DNA from: Deltaproteobacteria bacterium | Lineage (GTDB): Bacteria; Desulfobacterota; Desulfomonilia; UBA1062 | Assembly: GCA_015486075.1 (NCBI GenBank) | Contig: WFSG01000041.1 | Coordinates: forward strand, 95,396-159,395 | Reading direction: 5' to 3' | DNA length: 64,000 nt | Shown here: piece after piece, positions 52,873 through 62,411 of the stretch | Layout of the letters: the number at the start of each line of letters is the position of its first letter | Numbering within the stretch: position 1 is the stretch's first letter | Notes under the pieces: model-generated | Told to the model about the DNA's origin: nothing | The model's database searches: none | What the model saw: the letters and a program-made list of their open reading frames with translations, nothing else | Program-made: the position numbers and the translations under genes

Positions 52873-53673
52873 TTACACATATCCTCTTGACTCGTAGATC
52901 CTTATCATCCTTAGGGGGTCAAGTATCTCGCGTAGGACCTTGAGTTCTTCTTCGCGCGGAGGTTCTGTCTCATGCACATCGTCTGCAACTCTCAATTCCC
53001 ATGGTGTAAGGCTTATTATCTCATCAACAGAGGTGTCAGGGTGGTAGGTGGCCAGGTATGCCTCTTTTGTATCCTTATCAAACCTCATTACTGCCTTGTT
53101 AGTGATAATAACATGTGGGCCTGTATTGTCGGGTAGACCCCATTTCTCCCTTGAGCCAGGGCCATCTATGTACCCGGGTGTTGTTATGAAGTCCACGTGT
53201 TCAGCTAGCCTTTTCTTGTTATGGAGGGCTATTATGAGTACTTTCTTTGCCAGTGAACCAATGGGATTTGCGCCGCCACTACCTGGGAGACGACTCTTGG
53301 GCTTGTTGTAATCACCTATAACTGTGGTATTGATGTTTCCAAACTTGTCTACCTGGCTTCCTGATAAGAATCCCACGTCGACCCATCCTGCTTGTAAAAA
53401 CATTCCCATTATATCCACTAGCCCACCTATCATGGCAGCTCCGGGGTTGAGGCAGGGGTCACCAACCGATAGGGCAGGTCTCCTTGGCCGTGCATCGATT
53501 ACACCTGACTCTTGCATTAAGGTTGCATTTGGTGCATGTGTGTATTTTGCTATGTTGGCTGCCATGGTTGGAAAACCCGTACCAACGATTACTATGTCGC
53601 CGTCCTTTATTTCCCTTGACCCGCAGCATGCCATTAGTTCGGGCTTTATATAGTCGTCCGGGTGCCTGTGCAT
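52873..53673 (-). CDS. CoA-transferase beta subunit (GctB/IpdB-like)
   Basis: LMACCGSREIKDGDIVIVGTGFPTMAANIAK; MQESGVID; FLSGSQVDKFGNINTT. Confidence 0.85.
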   Translation of the reverse strand: MHRHPDDYIKPELMACCGSREIKDGDIVIVGTGFPTMAANIAKYTHAPNATLMQESGVIDARPRRPALSVGDPCLNPGAAMIGGLVDIMGMFLQAGWVDVGFLSGSQVDKFGNINTTVIGDYNKPKSRLPGSGGANPIGSLAKKVLIIALHNKKRLAEHVDFITTPGYIDGPGSREKWGLPDNTGPHVIITNKAVMRFDKDTKEAYLATYHPDTSVDEIISLTPWELRVADDVHETEPPREEELKVLREILDPLRMIRIYESRGYV

Positions 53674-53700
53674 GGTATACCTCCTATAGCTTGTAAATGT

Positions 53701-54636
53701 TCAATACTCGTAGCTCACAGGGTATCCGTAGCCGAACCTCGCCTGAAGCTCTTTAAACCTGGAATATCCAAAGCTCTGTATGTAATGCTGTATGTAGGCT
53801 GTCCTGTCTTCAATATCAAAGACCCATTCTTTCAAGAAGTCATTAAATCCCTCGACTGTGTTCGATGCTTTCTGGTACAGGGCGCCAAAGGCAAAGTCTA
53901 CATCGTAGAAGCCTGGTGTATAGCCTGGATGGGCGCCATAGGGTTCCTCGACAACGGCTACTACCTTGAAAGACGGTACAATGGTCCTTGATGGGTCCCT
54001 ACCAATTGTCTCCCTATCCACGATTCTCTCGCAGCTCACGATGACCTTTTTTGCAGCATTGGCGCCTACCTTGCAGTCCCCTCCAATGCCCCATATCTGG
54101 GCATTACCATCTTCATCTGCCTGCTGGACATGTATTATTGCCACGTCAGGATTTAAGGCAGGTACGAGTAATGTGGGCTTGCCATCAAAGGGTGAATCTA
54201 TGAGCTTGTACTTGTTCTCACCCATGAAGGCCTTAACGTTCAGCAAGTCAGTACCTAGCATGTCTTTTACCGGTACGAAAGGCATTCCCATGGAGCCTGC
54301 TAGTAGCATCATTGGTAGAGAGAGGTTTGTGTATTCCTCCACCTCTATCCTGCGGGGTATTCCCTTTTCAATGGAGCGTCTGTAACAACGTCCAAGCCCG
54401 TATACCCCGAGTGATAGGAACGTGCTTATGAATCGTCTCACAACACCGGCTCCTATCATAATGTCAAAGTCGTCGGCAGCATTGCTTCTTGTTATGGTCA
54501 GGTCCTTCTTTTTCTGCCTTATGATCTCGTGAATGGCAGCAAACGGAGTTCTGCATATGTAGCCGCCTATGAATACTAGGTCTTCATCATTTACATGGCT
54601 GGCTATGGCCTGTTTCATGGTTACGACCTTCCCCAT
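53701..54636 (-). CDS. CoA-transferase alpha subunit (GctA/IpdA-like)
   Basis: MKQAIASHVNDEDLVFIGGYICRTPFAAIHEIIRQ; ALNPDVAIIHVQQADEDGNAQIWG. Confidence 0.87.
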   Translation of the reverse strand: MGKVVTMKQAIASHVNDEDLVFIGGYICRTPFAAIHEIIRQKKKDLTITRSNAADDFDIMIGAGVVRRFISTFLSLGVYGLGRCYRRSIEKGIPRRIEVEEYTNLSLPMMLLAGSMGMPFVPVKDMLGTDLLNVKAFMGENKYKLIDSPFDGKPTLLVPALNPDVAIIHVQQADEDGNAQIWGIGGDCKVGANAAKKVIVSCERIVDRETIGRDPSRTIVPSFKVVAVVEEPYGAHPGYTPGFYDVDFAFGALYQKASNTVEGFNDFLKEWVFDIEDRTAYIQHYIQSFGYSRFKELQARFGYGYPVSYEY

Positions 54637-54725
54637 CTTTAACCTCCCCTGTTGTCAGTTTCAAAAGTATCTCGTAAGGACATCTTTGTTTTCGAGGGTA
54701 TTATCCATGTCCTGACCTATTCAAC

Positions 54726-54913
54726 CCTGTACCTTGTGCCTCTCTTTTAAACTCTGTATCTTTGTTCCTTTTCTTTCTCCCATTACCTAGTACCCAACCC
54801 GCGGACTATGAACTTATCCACTGTCCGTAGTGTGTTGTAAGGACCTGTGCCTTTTCTCCTTGTCTTTTACCCTAAACCTTAAACCTTATACCCTGTACCT
54901 TTTACCTTATACC
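54726..54913. repeat. Degenerate 7-nt tandem repeat block B
   Basis: CCCTGTA CCTTGTG CCTCTCT at 54726 onward and CCCTAAA CCTTAAA CCTTATA CCCTGTA CCTTTTA CCTTATA CCC at about 54869-54913. Confidence 0.8.
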
Positions 54914-55001
54914 CGTCTTTTATTACCCGATGCCGAGGGTCCTGCTCCTGTGTTTTAAAACTAATAGCCCTGATAGCTCTAATAGCTGATAACCTTCACA
55001 A

Positions 55002-57383
55002 TCATAGTTCATACTCGGTCCTGCTTATGATCTCGTCCTGGGCTGTCTCACTCAGGCCAGTAAACAGGGCGGAATATCCACTGATTCTTACTACCAGGTC
55101 CTTGTACTTCTCTGGCCTTATCTTGGCGTCCTTCAGTGTCTCGGGCTCTATTATGTTAAATTGGACCTGGATACCCCCTTTCTTGAAATAGGTATCTATA
55201 AGGGCCTTGAATTTATCTTCATTGATACGCTTGCCATTAAACCTCATGTTCAGGTTGGCGCCGTTGTATACCCGCGTAAGTGGTAACTTGGTGATTGAGT
55301 TCATTACAGCGGTTGGCCCGTTTAGTTCATTACCTGTAGTGGGGCTGAGGCCGTTTCCCAGGACATCCCCTGAATAACGCCCATCAGGGGTTGCCCCTGT
55401 GAAGGAGCCAAAGGCAATGTGAAAGCCAACAGAGAATACACCTGGCCAGAATGCACCGCCCCGAAAGTTCCTGTATTTCTGCAGCTCGTCGCAGAAGTGG
55501 TTTAGGACCCTCGCTGCCATGTCATCCACTTCATCGATGTCGTTTCCATACTTGGGGATCTTGTTCAGGAAATAGGCCCGCTTGTCTTCGGCATCCATCC
55601 AGTCATTGGCTAACCATTCAGTGAGATCCTCTATGGATACTGATCTATCGTCAAATACAGCCTTTCTAACTGCAAAGAGACTGTCTGCCACGTTTGCAAA
55701 GCCTATGAACTGAACGCCGGTTGAGTTGTATAGGGCACCACCCTTGGTCAGATCCATGCCCTTTTCCAGGGGGCCTTCTATCATGGCCGATGCAAAGGGG
55801 GATGGAACCCTCTCTGCAATAGCCTTGTCCAGGCAGGCCATTCCCCTTACCATCTGGTTTATAAAGTGTGATAGCTGGGTATCATATGCGTTCCAGACAT
55901 CCTCGAATGATTTAAAGGACGCAGGGTCTCCGGTCTCCAGGCCCGATACATAGCCAAAGATATTATCCACGCCGTTACTGAGTGCCAGTTCCACGCATTT
56001 TATGCCGTTTAATTGCACAGCAAATGTTGAACCAAATGTCTTGCCCTGGGCATTTGGTTCCAGGCAACCAACAACACCGTAGTCCCTGGCATCTTCGAGC
56101 GTTAGCCCAGCTTTCATCAAGGTCTTGATAATGGTATCGTCATTGAAGAAATGCATGACCACCCCGTCCTTTGCATACCTTGCTGCTCTCACGAAGAAGT
56201 CTTCTGGTGCCTTGGAAGATAGCCTGACCCCAAAGTTCGGTTGCACAGTACGTATGTCAGCATAGGCATCAAGACCTATGTAACTGAGTTCATTGGTCGC
56301 ATCCTCGCCGTCTTTGCCGAGACCTCCCACGGTTACATTCTGGGTTGTCTTGCCCTCTGTTCCTTCCCCGCCAGGGCTGAAGACCTCTTCCAGTACATTC
56401 CATATCTCGTTGGTCTTTATGAAGAGTAGAGATAATAGCTCCCTTGCCTTGTCCTGGGTAATTCTGCCTGCCTCGATGTCTGCCCTGTAGAAAGGATATA
56501 ATACCTGGTCAATGCGACCCAGCGAAATGGAGTTCCCCCCTGACTCTATCTGGGCAATCAGGTGTATGAAGTAAAGGCTCTGGACTGCCTCGTGAAAGGT
56601 CTGCGCCGGGTATTCAGGAACACGGTAACATACCTGAGCTATGGTCCTGAGCTCTTCTGCTCGAACAGGATCCTTTTCCTTTCTAGCCATGGTCTCTGCA
56701 AGCGCAGCATAACGACGAGCAAACCTTATGGCTGCCTTGAGGGAGCGTACGACTGCGTCGTAAAAGAGGCCCTTTTCTCCTGACTGCTCTCCTGGTGCTA
56801 GGGCATTGTAGAGATCTTCAGTCTCCTTGATGATTCCCTTTAGACCCGATGATAGTACCTTCGGGTGGTTCATGGTAAAATGGCCGATGCCGTATGTAAT
56901 CTCTAACATCATGGTAAAGATGTACTTATCCATGTCCTCTGCCACGTCAGGGGGCAGGGTATCGTACAACAGGTCTTCGACTGTCTTTCCATTCCAGAAC
57001 GGCAAGATCTCTTCCCTTAATTCCTGTTTTTCTTCCTCTGTGATGAGTGCCCTCTGCACGATCCTCTTCTCAAAGGTATCCAGGTCTCCCTTTATCCACT
57101 CTGACTTGTTCTCTGGGAATAATGGTGCACCTTTCAGCTTCTTTGTCCTGCAGCCGACTATGAGTTCATCGTCCCTTATGGTAACAGTGATGTTGTCAAG
57201 GATATTCTCTAAAGCCAGGCTCATGCGTGTCAATGGATGCTTGTCCCAGTTCTGGGACATGGACTGAGTGAGGTAGCGTGCCCTCTCTATGCAGACCTCC
57301 TGGGGTGCACCTATTATACGTTCTCTTAACCTCCAGACACGCGAGTTAGGAGATTCTTTAATGGATTTTTCTCTTGCCAACAT
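55002..57383 (-). CDS. Glycyl radical enzyme (PFL/glycerol dehydratase superfamily)
   Basis: C-terminal glycyl radical motif VVRISGYSALF; active-site VVGCLEPNAQGKT; ATG at 57383. Confidence 0.95.
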   Translation of the reverse strand: MLAREKSIKESPNSRVWRLRERIIGAPQEVCIERARYLTQSMSQNWDKHPLTRMSLALENILDNITVTIRDDELIVGCRTKKLKGAPLFPENKSEWIKGDLDTFEKRIVQRALITEEEKQELREEILPFWNGKTVEDLLYDTLPPDVAEDMDKYIFTMMLEITYGIGHFTMNHPKVLSSGLKGIIKETEDLYNALAPGEQSGEKGLFYDAVVRSLKAAIRFARRYAALAETMARKEKDPVRAEELRTIAQVCYRVPEYPAQTFHEAVQSLYFIHLIAQIESGGNSISLGRIDQVLYPFYRADIEAGRITQDKARELLSLLFIKTNEIWNVLEEVFSPGGEGTEGKTTQNVTVGGLGKDGEDATNELSYIGLDAYADIRTVQPNFGVRLSSKAPEDFFVRAARYAKDGVVMHFFNDDTIIKTLMKAGLTLEDARDYGVVGCLEPNAQGKTFGSTFAVQLNGIKCVELALSNGVDNIFGYVSGLETGDPASFKSFEDVWNAYDTQLSHFINQMVRGMACLDKAIAERVPSPFASAMIEGPLEKGMDLTKGGALYNSTGVQFIGFANVADSLFAVRKAVFDDRSVSIEDLTEWLANDWMDAEDKRAYFLNKIPKYGNDIDEVDDMAARVLNHFCDELQKYRNFRGGAFWPGVFSVGFHIAFGSFTGATPDGRYSGDVLGNGLSPTTGNELNGPTAVMNSITKLPLTRVYNGANLNMRFNGKRINEDKFKALIDTYFKKGGIQVQFNIIEPETLKDAKIRPEKYKDLVVRISGYSALFTGLSETAQDEIISRTEYEL

Positions 57384-57434
57384 TACTTTACCTCCTTTTA
57401 CCTGCAATATTGACTAGGTAGCCTCAAATGTTTG

Positions 57435-58280
57435 TTATACCTCGATGTCCATGTGTTTAAGCAGGATTGCGTCCCTTATCTTCATGGGTAGAAACTTGTT
57501 CAGGAACAGGAAGAATGTACTCATGCCATCTACCTGGTTAAATATCTTTGGTTTCCGTGCCATCACTACCTTTGCTATCTTTTCCGCGGCCTGGATAGGT
57601 GTGGGTGCTGTCTTTATAAGTTCATCATCCCTGTTGATAAACCTCGCTGCGCGCTCCCTGTAAGGGGAACCCTCGGGCGGGAGCTTGTGTATCTTCTCTG
57701 CAAAGCTAGTTGATACCTGGGCTGGTTCTATGAGCGCCACGTGGATACCAAAGGGTTCCACCTCGTAGCGTAAGGACATGACCATGCCCTCTATGGCGAA
57801 CTTGCTGGCAGAGTATATTGACTCAAAGGGAAAGGGGACCTGGCCTACCAATGATGACATGGCTATGAGCTTACCATAACCCTTCTCACGCATGGAGGGG
57901 ATGAAGGCCTGGAATATGGCTGCAGCACCTATTACATTTATTTCCAGACACTTTAGGGCCTTTTCAAGGTCTACCTCCTCGAAAGGACTGAAAAAACCTA
58001 TGCCCACGTTGGATAGCACTGTATTTACTTCTCCGAACCTTTGTATGACCTTGTCCCTGAATGCAAGGATCCCCGGTCGATCCGTGATGTCCATGGGCTG
58101 AAGCAGATGTTTGCTCCCTGTATCCTCTAGCTCTTTCTCAAGGGAACGTATTCCATTTTCATCAGTGTCAAAGCCAGCAATGCTCCATCCCTGTCTTGCA
58201 AGGAGCTTAGCCACCTCCCGACCCATGCCCTGGGCCAGCCCTGTAATAACCACGACATTACCCATAAGATCTCCTTTCAT
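57435..58280 (-). CDS. SDR-family oxidoreductase
   Basis: VVITGLAQGMGREVAKLL, SNVGIGFF, YSASKFAIEG. Confidence 0.92.
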   Translation of the reverse strand: MKGDLMGNVVVITGLAQGMGREVAKLLARQGWSIAGFDTDENGIRSLEKELEDTGSKHLLQPMDITDRPGILAFRDKVIQRFGEVNTVLSNVGIGFFSPFEEVDLEKALKCLEINVIGAAAIFQAFIPSMREKGYGKLIAMSSLVGQVPFPFESIYSASKFAIEGMVMSLRYEVEPFGIHVALIEPAQVSTSFAEKIHKLPPEGSPYRERAARFINRDDELIKTAPTPIQAAEKIAKVVMARKPKIFNQVDGMSTFFLFLNKFLPMKIRDAILLKHMDIEV

Positions 58281-58286
58281 ATGTCA

Positions 58287-58495
58287 TTTATAATAAGGCA
58301 TAAGGCAAAAAGCCCTTTTAAGGTTGTCCATTATCAGCGCCTTTGTTGGGTTCCGTTTCCCAAGATCAAGGTACATTTTAGCAGTTACCTATCAGAGAGC
58401 CATTAGCCTTATGCCTTTGCCTAACCCCTCTATCTTACTTGGTACCCGATACCTGATATCTGGCGCCTTGAGCCTTACACCTTTTACACCTTAGT
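58287..58495. repeat. Degenerate 7-nt tandem repeat block C (both orientations)
   Basis: AAGGCAT AAGGCAA near 58294; CCTTATG CCTTTGC CTAACCC near 58408; CCTTGAG CCTTACA CCTTTTA CACCTTA near 58466-58493. Confidence 0.65.
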
Positions 58496-58496
58496 C

Positions 58497-59486
58497 CTAT
58501 CCTTGGCCCTGAGAATTATACCATTGCCTTATCTGGTCCATTGAGCTCTTGAAATCAGGATAAATGAGCTTATAGCCGGTCTTCTTGAGTTTTGTATTGT
58601 CAACCACGTAGTCATCGTAGAGGTATCTAACGGCATCATATTCCAGGTCAGGGATCCTGTTGCTTAATCTAGAGATAACACCATCCAACAGGGAAGCTAG
58701 CTTAACGATTCCGAGCGGGAGGTGGATGCTAGGGGGCTTTGTACCAAAAGCATAAGATGCCAGTCTCAATGCCTCTTCCAGCGTGGGGTTGCTATCGTCT
58801 GATATATTGTATGCCTGTCCAACAGCCTCGTCTATATGCGATAGGTATTCTACTGCAGCAGCCACATCCTCTGCCCTCACGTTGGATAAAAGCTGCTTTC
58901 CGCTTCCCGGGATGGCCTTAATGGCGGTTGGCCTGGAGAAGGCCTTGCCTGCCCCTTCGGTGCATCCCGGGCCATAGACCGTGCATGGCCGTGTAATAAT
59001 TGCGGGTAGCCCCTCCTGTATCCTTTTCCACACCATGTCCTCCCCGTCCCGTTTGCTCTTGCCATAACTATCTTGGGGTATACGTGGGGTGTCCTCGACA
59101 AATGGGGTGCCCCTGTACGGGCCGTAGACGCTGGTTGAGCTCACCTGTACATAGCGCTTGACCCCGAACTTTAGGGCAAGGCCTGTTATGTGATACACGC
59201 CCAGGACGTTTATGGGGTAGAGCTTGTCATAAGGAGTGGAAAAGTTGCAGACTGCTCCCAGGTGAAATACCCTGTCCACGTTTCCTTCAAAGAGCCTAGG
59301 GAGGGTATCAGGCCTGGTGAGGTCGCTTGGTACGTATTCTACGCCGAGTAGATCAAAAAAAGAGGTATCCTTGCGTGGTCTTGCAGTTGCCCTGACCTTA
59401 ACACCGAGACCTGCAAGATGCTCTACAAGGTGTCTTCCTATAAAACCTGTAGCCCCTGTTATAAGGGTTATTCCTTTGAACTCCAT
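58497..59486 (-). CDS. NAD-dependent epimerase/dehydratase
   Basis: LITGATGFIGRHLVEHL; VSSTSVYG; YGKSK. Confidence 0.92.
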   Translation of the reverse strand: MEFKGITLITGATGFIGRHLVEHLAGLGVKVRATARPRKDTSFFDLLGVEYVPSDLTRPDTLPRLFEGNVDRVFHLGAVCNFSTPYDKLYPINVLGVYHITGLALKFGVKRYVQVSSTSVYGPYRGTPFVEDTPRIPQDSYGKSKRDGEDMVWKRIQEGLPAIITRPCTVYGPGCTEGAGKAFSRPTAIKAIPGSGKQLLSNVRAEDVAAAVEYLSHIDEAVGQAYNISDDSNPTLEEALRLASYAFGTKPPSIHLPLGIVKLASLLDGVISRLSNRIPDLEYDAVRYLYDDYVVDNTKLKKTGYKLIYPDFKSSMDQIRQWYNSQGQG

Positions 59487-59582
59487 GAGCTACCTCCCAA
59501 GTAATCAAGCTGCATTATGAAACGCTCATACAATCTTTGCCTGGTTCTACCGTATCCCAACATGACTCCAACTAGCCTTTTT

Positions 59583-60152
59583 CTATGTTAGACCACCTAG
59601 CGCCTGTTGGCCCTGTTCACCACGGGTCTTTTCCATGTCCTTTGATATCTCGTGGTAGGCATACCTCAACCAGCTGAGAAACATCTCGTTTAGCCTCACC
59701 CCCAGTTCTGCTATGAGGCGCACGTATATATCCTGTCTCTGCCACCTTACAAGGTTATCCTGGCGTTTCTTAAGGTATTTCTCATACAGTTTTATCTGCT
59801 CACCAATGATCTCCAGCGCCCTTTCTTTACTGCCAAAACCAAAGAACACGAACCTTGTGAGAAACGGGTCTCTAAGGAGCATATTTTTTTCAGGATCACT
59901 CTCAAGCCAGGACCTGAACGTATGCATTCCTTTTTCTGATATGGAATAGACCTTTCTTGATGGTCTTCCCTCCTGGTCTACCCTTGTGACCGTGACCAGG
60001 CCTTCATCTTCCATCTTTTTTAGGGCTGGATAGATCTGGCCATGGTTTATGGTCCACATGTGCCCGAAGTTTTGTTCTATATGTTTTTTTATCTTGTAAC
60101 CGTGCATGTCCTTGTAATGCAAGAGTCCTAGTATGGCATACTTGACAGACAT
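59583..60152 (-). CDS. PadR-family transcriptional regulator
   Basis: YAILGLLHYKDMHGYKIKKHIEQNFGHMWTINHGQIYPALKKMEDEGLV winged helix. Confidence 0.93.
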   Translation of the reverse strand: MSVKYAILGLLHYKDMHGYKIKKHIEQNFGHMWTINHGQIYPALKKMEDEGLVTVTRVDQEGRPSRKVYSISEKGMHTFRSWLESDPEKNMLLRDPFLTRFVFFGFGSKERALEIIGEQIKLYEKYLKKRQDNLVRWQRQDIYVRLIAELGVRLNEMFLSWLRYAYHEISKDMEKTRGEQGQQALGGLT

Positions 60153-60182
60153 CTTACCTCCAAGTTCAAAAGTTTTTAAGAT

Positions 60183-60222
60183 TATATGTTTAAAGTATAT
60201 ATGTTTAAAGTATATATGTCAA
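60183..60222. promoter_or_regulatory. Three direct repeats, period 15 nt, upstream of padR (candidate operator)
   Basis: TTATATGTTTAAAGT / ATATATGTTTAAAGT / ATATATGTCAAGT, with ATG cores at 60186, 60201 and 60216. Confidence 0.6.
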
Positions 60223-60516
60223 GTATAAAATTTTGGCATGTAGAAGCCTCAAGAGTTTTCCTAAACACAATGAGCTGGCCTACATCAGTTATAAATCTGA
60301 TTTCTAGCCTGCAGTCTGACCCAAGGCTTCGGCCATATGCCTACCTATTGACTTTGTATCTACGTCTTTTATTATAAATCATTATTAATCACTGTAGACT
60401 GATCTTTTATACGGTATGGCCTGGACGGTATACTGGATTACACGGAGTCTATTTCTGGTAACATATTCTTGATGTCTACAAGTTAGCGGGCTAATACACG
60501 CGTAAGGAGGTGCATT

Positions 60517-62322
60517 ATGCAGGGAGGATACATGGGCAAGGTCCTTAGGGTGGACCTTTCAACTGAGAAAGTTAGCGAGGAAGAAGTAAAAGAGGACATT
60601 GCAAGGGCATTTATAGGTGGCAGGGGCTACGGCGCAAAGATCATCTACGACGAGGTTGGACCAGATGTAGATCCGCTGGGGCCTGAGAACAGACTTATTT
60701 TTGCCACTGGTCCACTTACTCTTACGCCTGCCCCCACAGGCGGACGCTACGTCGTTGTGACCAAAAGTCCTTTAAACGGAGTGATTGCAGGATCCAACTC
60801 TGGTGGTTTCTGGGGGCCAGAGCTCAAAAAGGCGGGTTATGACATTCTAGTTGTCCAAGGTAAGGCAGAAAGACCAGTCTATCTCTGGATAACGGATGGT
60901 ACGGTGGAAATAAGGGATGCATCGCACTTGTGGGGAAAGGATGTGTTCGAGACTACGGATATGATCATAAAAGAACTTGGCCCTGACAAGAAGATAAGGG
61001 TTGCCTGCATTGGTCCAGCAGGGGAGAGACTGGTGAAGTTTGCCACTGTTTCGAATGACAAGGCAAGGACAGCAGGTAGAACAGGCGTTGGCGCTGTTAT
61101 GGGTTCAAAGAAACTCAAGGCGATCGCGGTTAGGGGCAGTAAAAAGGTCAGGATAGCAAATCCTGGAAAGTTCAAGGAAGCATTGAGAACAGCTATGGAA
61201 AAGATAAAGGCGAACACAGTCACTTCTCAGGGACTACCAACCTACGGTACAATGGTTCTTAACCACATAATTGATTCCAACGGGCTTTATCCAACTAGGA
61301 ATTTCCAGACAGGTGTGTTCGAGGGCGTAGACAATGTGTCGGGTGAAAGGCTTGTAGAGACATATCTAGTAAAGAGGAAGCCCTGCTTTGGATGTCCAAT
61401 AGGTTGCGGTAGGGTTACTAGACTACCTGACGGCGAGGAGGGCGAAGGTCCTGAATACGAGACTAGCTGGGCATTTAGCGCGGACTGTGGTATTGACGAC
61501 CTTGTGTCGGTTATCAAGGCAAATAATATATGCAACCGCCTTGGACTTGATACGATCTCCACTGGAGCTACTATTGCCTGTGCCATGGAACTGTACGAAA
61601 GGGGTTATCTTAAGGAGGATGAATTCAAGGGAGAGCCAGAGCCCAGGTTTGGTAATGCAGAGGCCATTGTCCACTATGCAGAGGCTATAGGTTATAGGAA
61701 GGGCCTTGGAGACGGATTGGCAGAGGGTTCATACAGGTTCGCAGAAGAACATGGGCATCCAGAACTCTCCATGAGCGTGAAAAAACAGGAGTTGCCTGCC
61801 TATGACCCTCGTGGTGCACAGGGACATGCGCTCGAGTATGCCACGTCAAACAGAGGAGGGTGCCATGTAAGGGGTTATATGATATCGCCCGAGATACTGG
61901 GTAGTCCCGAGAAATTAGACCCCTTTGCAACACAAGGCAAGGCGCAGTGGGTGAAGACATTCCAGGACCTCACAGCGGTCATTGACTCAGAAGGGTTATG
62001 TCTGTTCAGTTCATTCGCGCTAGGTGCCGAGGACTATGCGGCTCTTCTCTCTGCTGCTACAGGTTTTCACTACACGGTGGACGAGGCCTTGAAGGCAGGG
62101 GAAAGGATCTGGAACCTGGAGAGGTTGTGGAATATAGGGGTAGGGCTAGGTAAGAAAGACGATACACTGCCCAGGAGATTTACAGAGGAACCCATGCCAG
62201 ACGGGGCATCAAAGGGGCAGGTCGTACGTCTTGACGTGACTCTTCCGGAGTACTACAAGCTCAGGGGATGGAATACAGAGGGCCAACCCCTTGAAGAAAA
62301 ATTACAGGAACTCGGCTTATGA
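60517..62322 (+). CDS. Aldehyde:ferredoxin oxidoreductase (tungsten/molybdopterin type)
   Basis: GGYMGKVLRVDLSTEKVSEE, ARAFIGGRGYGAKI, CFGCPIGCGR FeS ligands, DSEGLCLFS. Confidence 0.95.
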   Translation: MQGGYMGKVLRVDLSTEKVSEEEVKEDIARAFIGGRGYGAKIIYDEVGPDVDPLGPENRLIFATGPLTLTPAPTGGRYVVVTKSPLNGVIAGSNSGGFWGPELKKAGYDILVVQGKAERPVYLWITDGTVEIRDASHLWGKDVFETTDMIIKELGPDKKIRVACIGPAGERLVKFATVSNDKARTAGRTGVGAVMGSKKLKAIAVRGSKKVRIANPGKFKEALRTAMEKIKANTVTSQGLPTYGTMVLNHIIDSNGLYPTRNFQTGVFEGVDNVSGERLVETYLVKRKPCFGCPIGCGRVTRLPDGEEGEGPEYETSWAFSADCGIDDLVSVIKANNICNRLGLDTISTGATIACAMELYERGYLKEDEFKGEPEPRFGNAEAIVHYAEAIGYRKGLGDGLAEGSYRFAEEHGHPELSMSVKKQELPAYDPRGAQGHALEYATSNRGGCHVRGYMISPEILGSPEKLDPFATQGKAQWVKTFQDLTAVIDSEGLCLFSSFALGAEDYAALLSAATGFHYTVDEALKAGERIWNLERLWNIGVGLGKKDDTLPRRFTEEPMPDGASKGQVVRLDVTLPEYYKLRGWNTEGQPLEEKLQELGL

Positions 62323-62344
62323 GTCAGGATACAAGAACTATGAT

Positions 62345-62368
62345 AAGGGGGCAATGCCCCCTTTTTTG
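62345..62368 (+). terminator. Rho-independent terminator after AOR
   Basis: AAGGGGGC (62345-62352) AAT GCCCCCTT (62356-62363) followed by T tract. Confidence 0.85.
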
Positions 62369-62411
62369 TTGGTTTCACTAAGCTAAGGCACTTGCTATTG
62401 AGAACAGCTGC

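Noticed and set aside
52825-58495. CRISPR array for the repeated blocks
   Set aside because: Units are 7 nt, degenerate and without spacers
60186-60377. ORF starting MFKVYMFKVYM
   Set aside because: Generated by the 15-nt repeats upstream of padR; no downstream protein-like sequence
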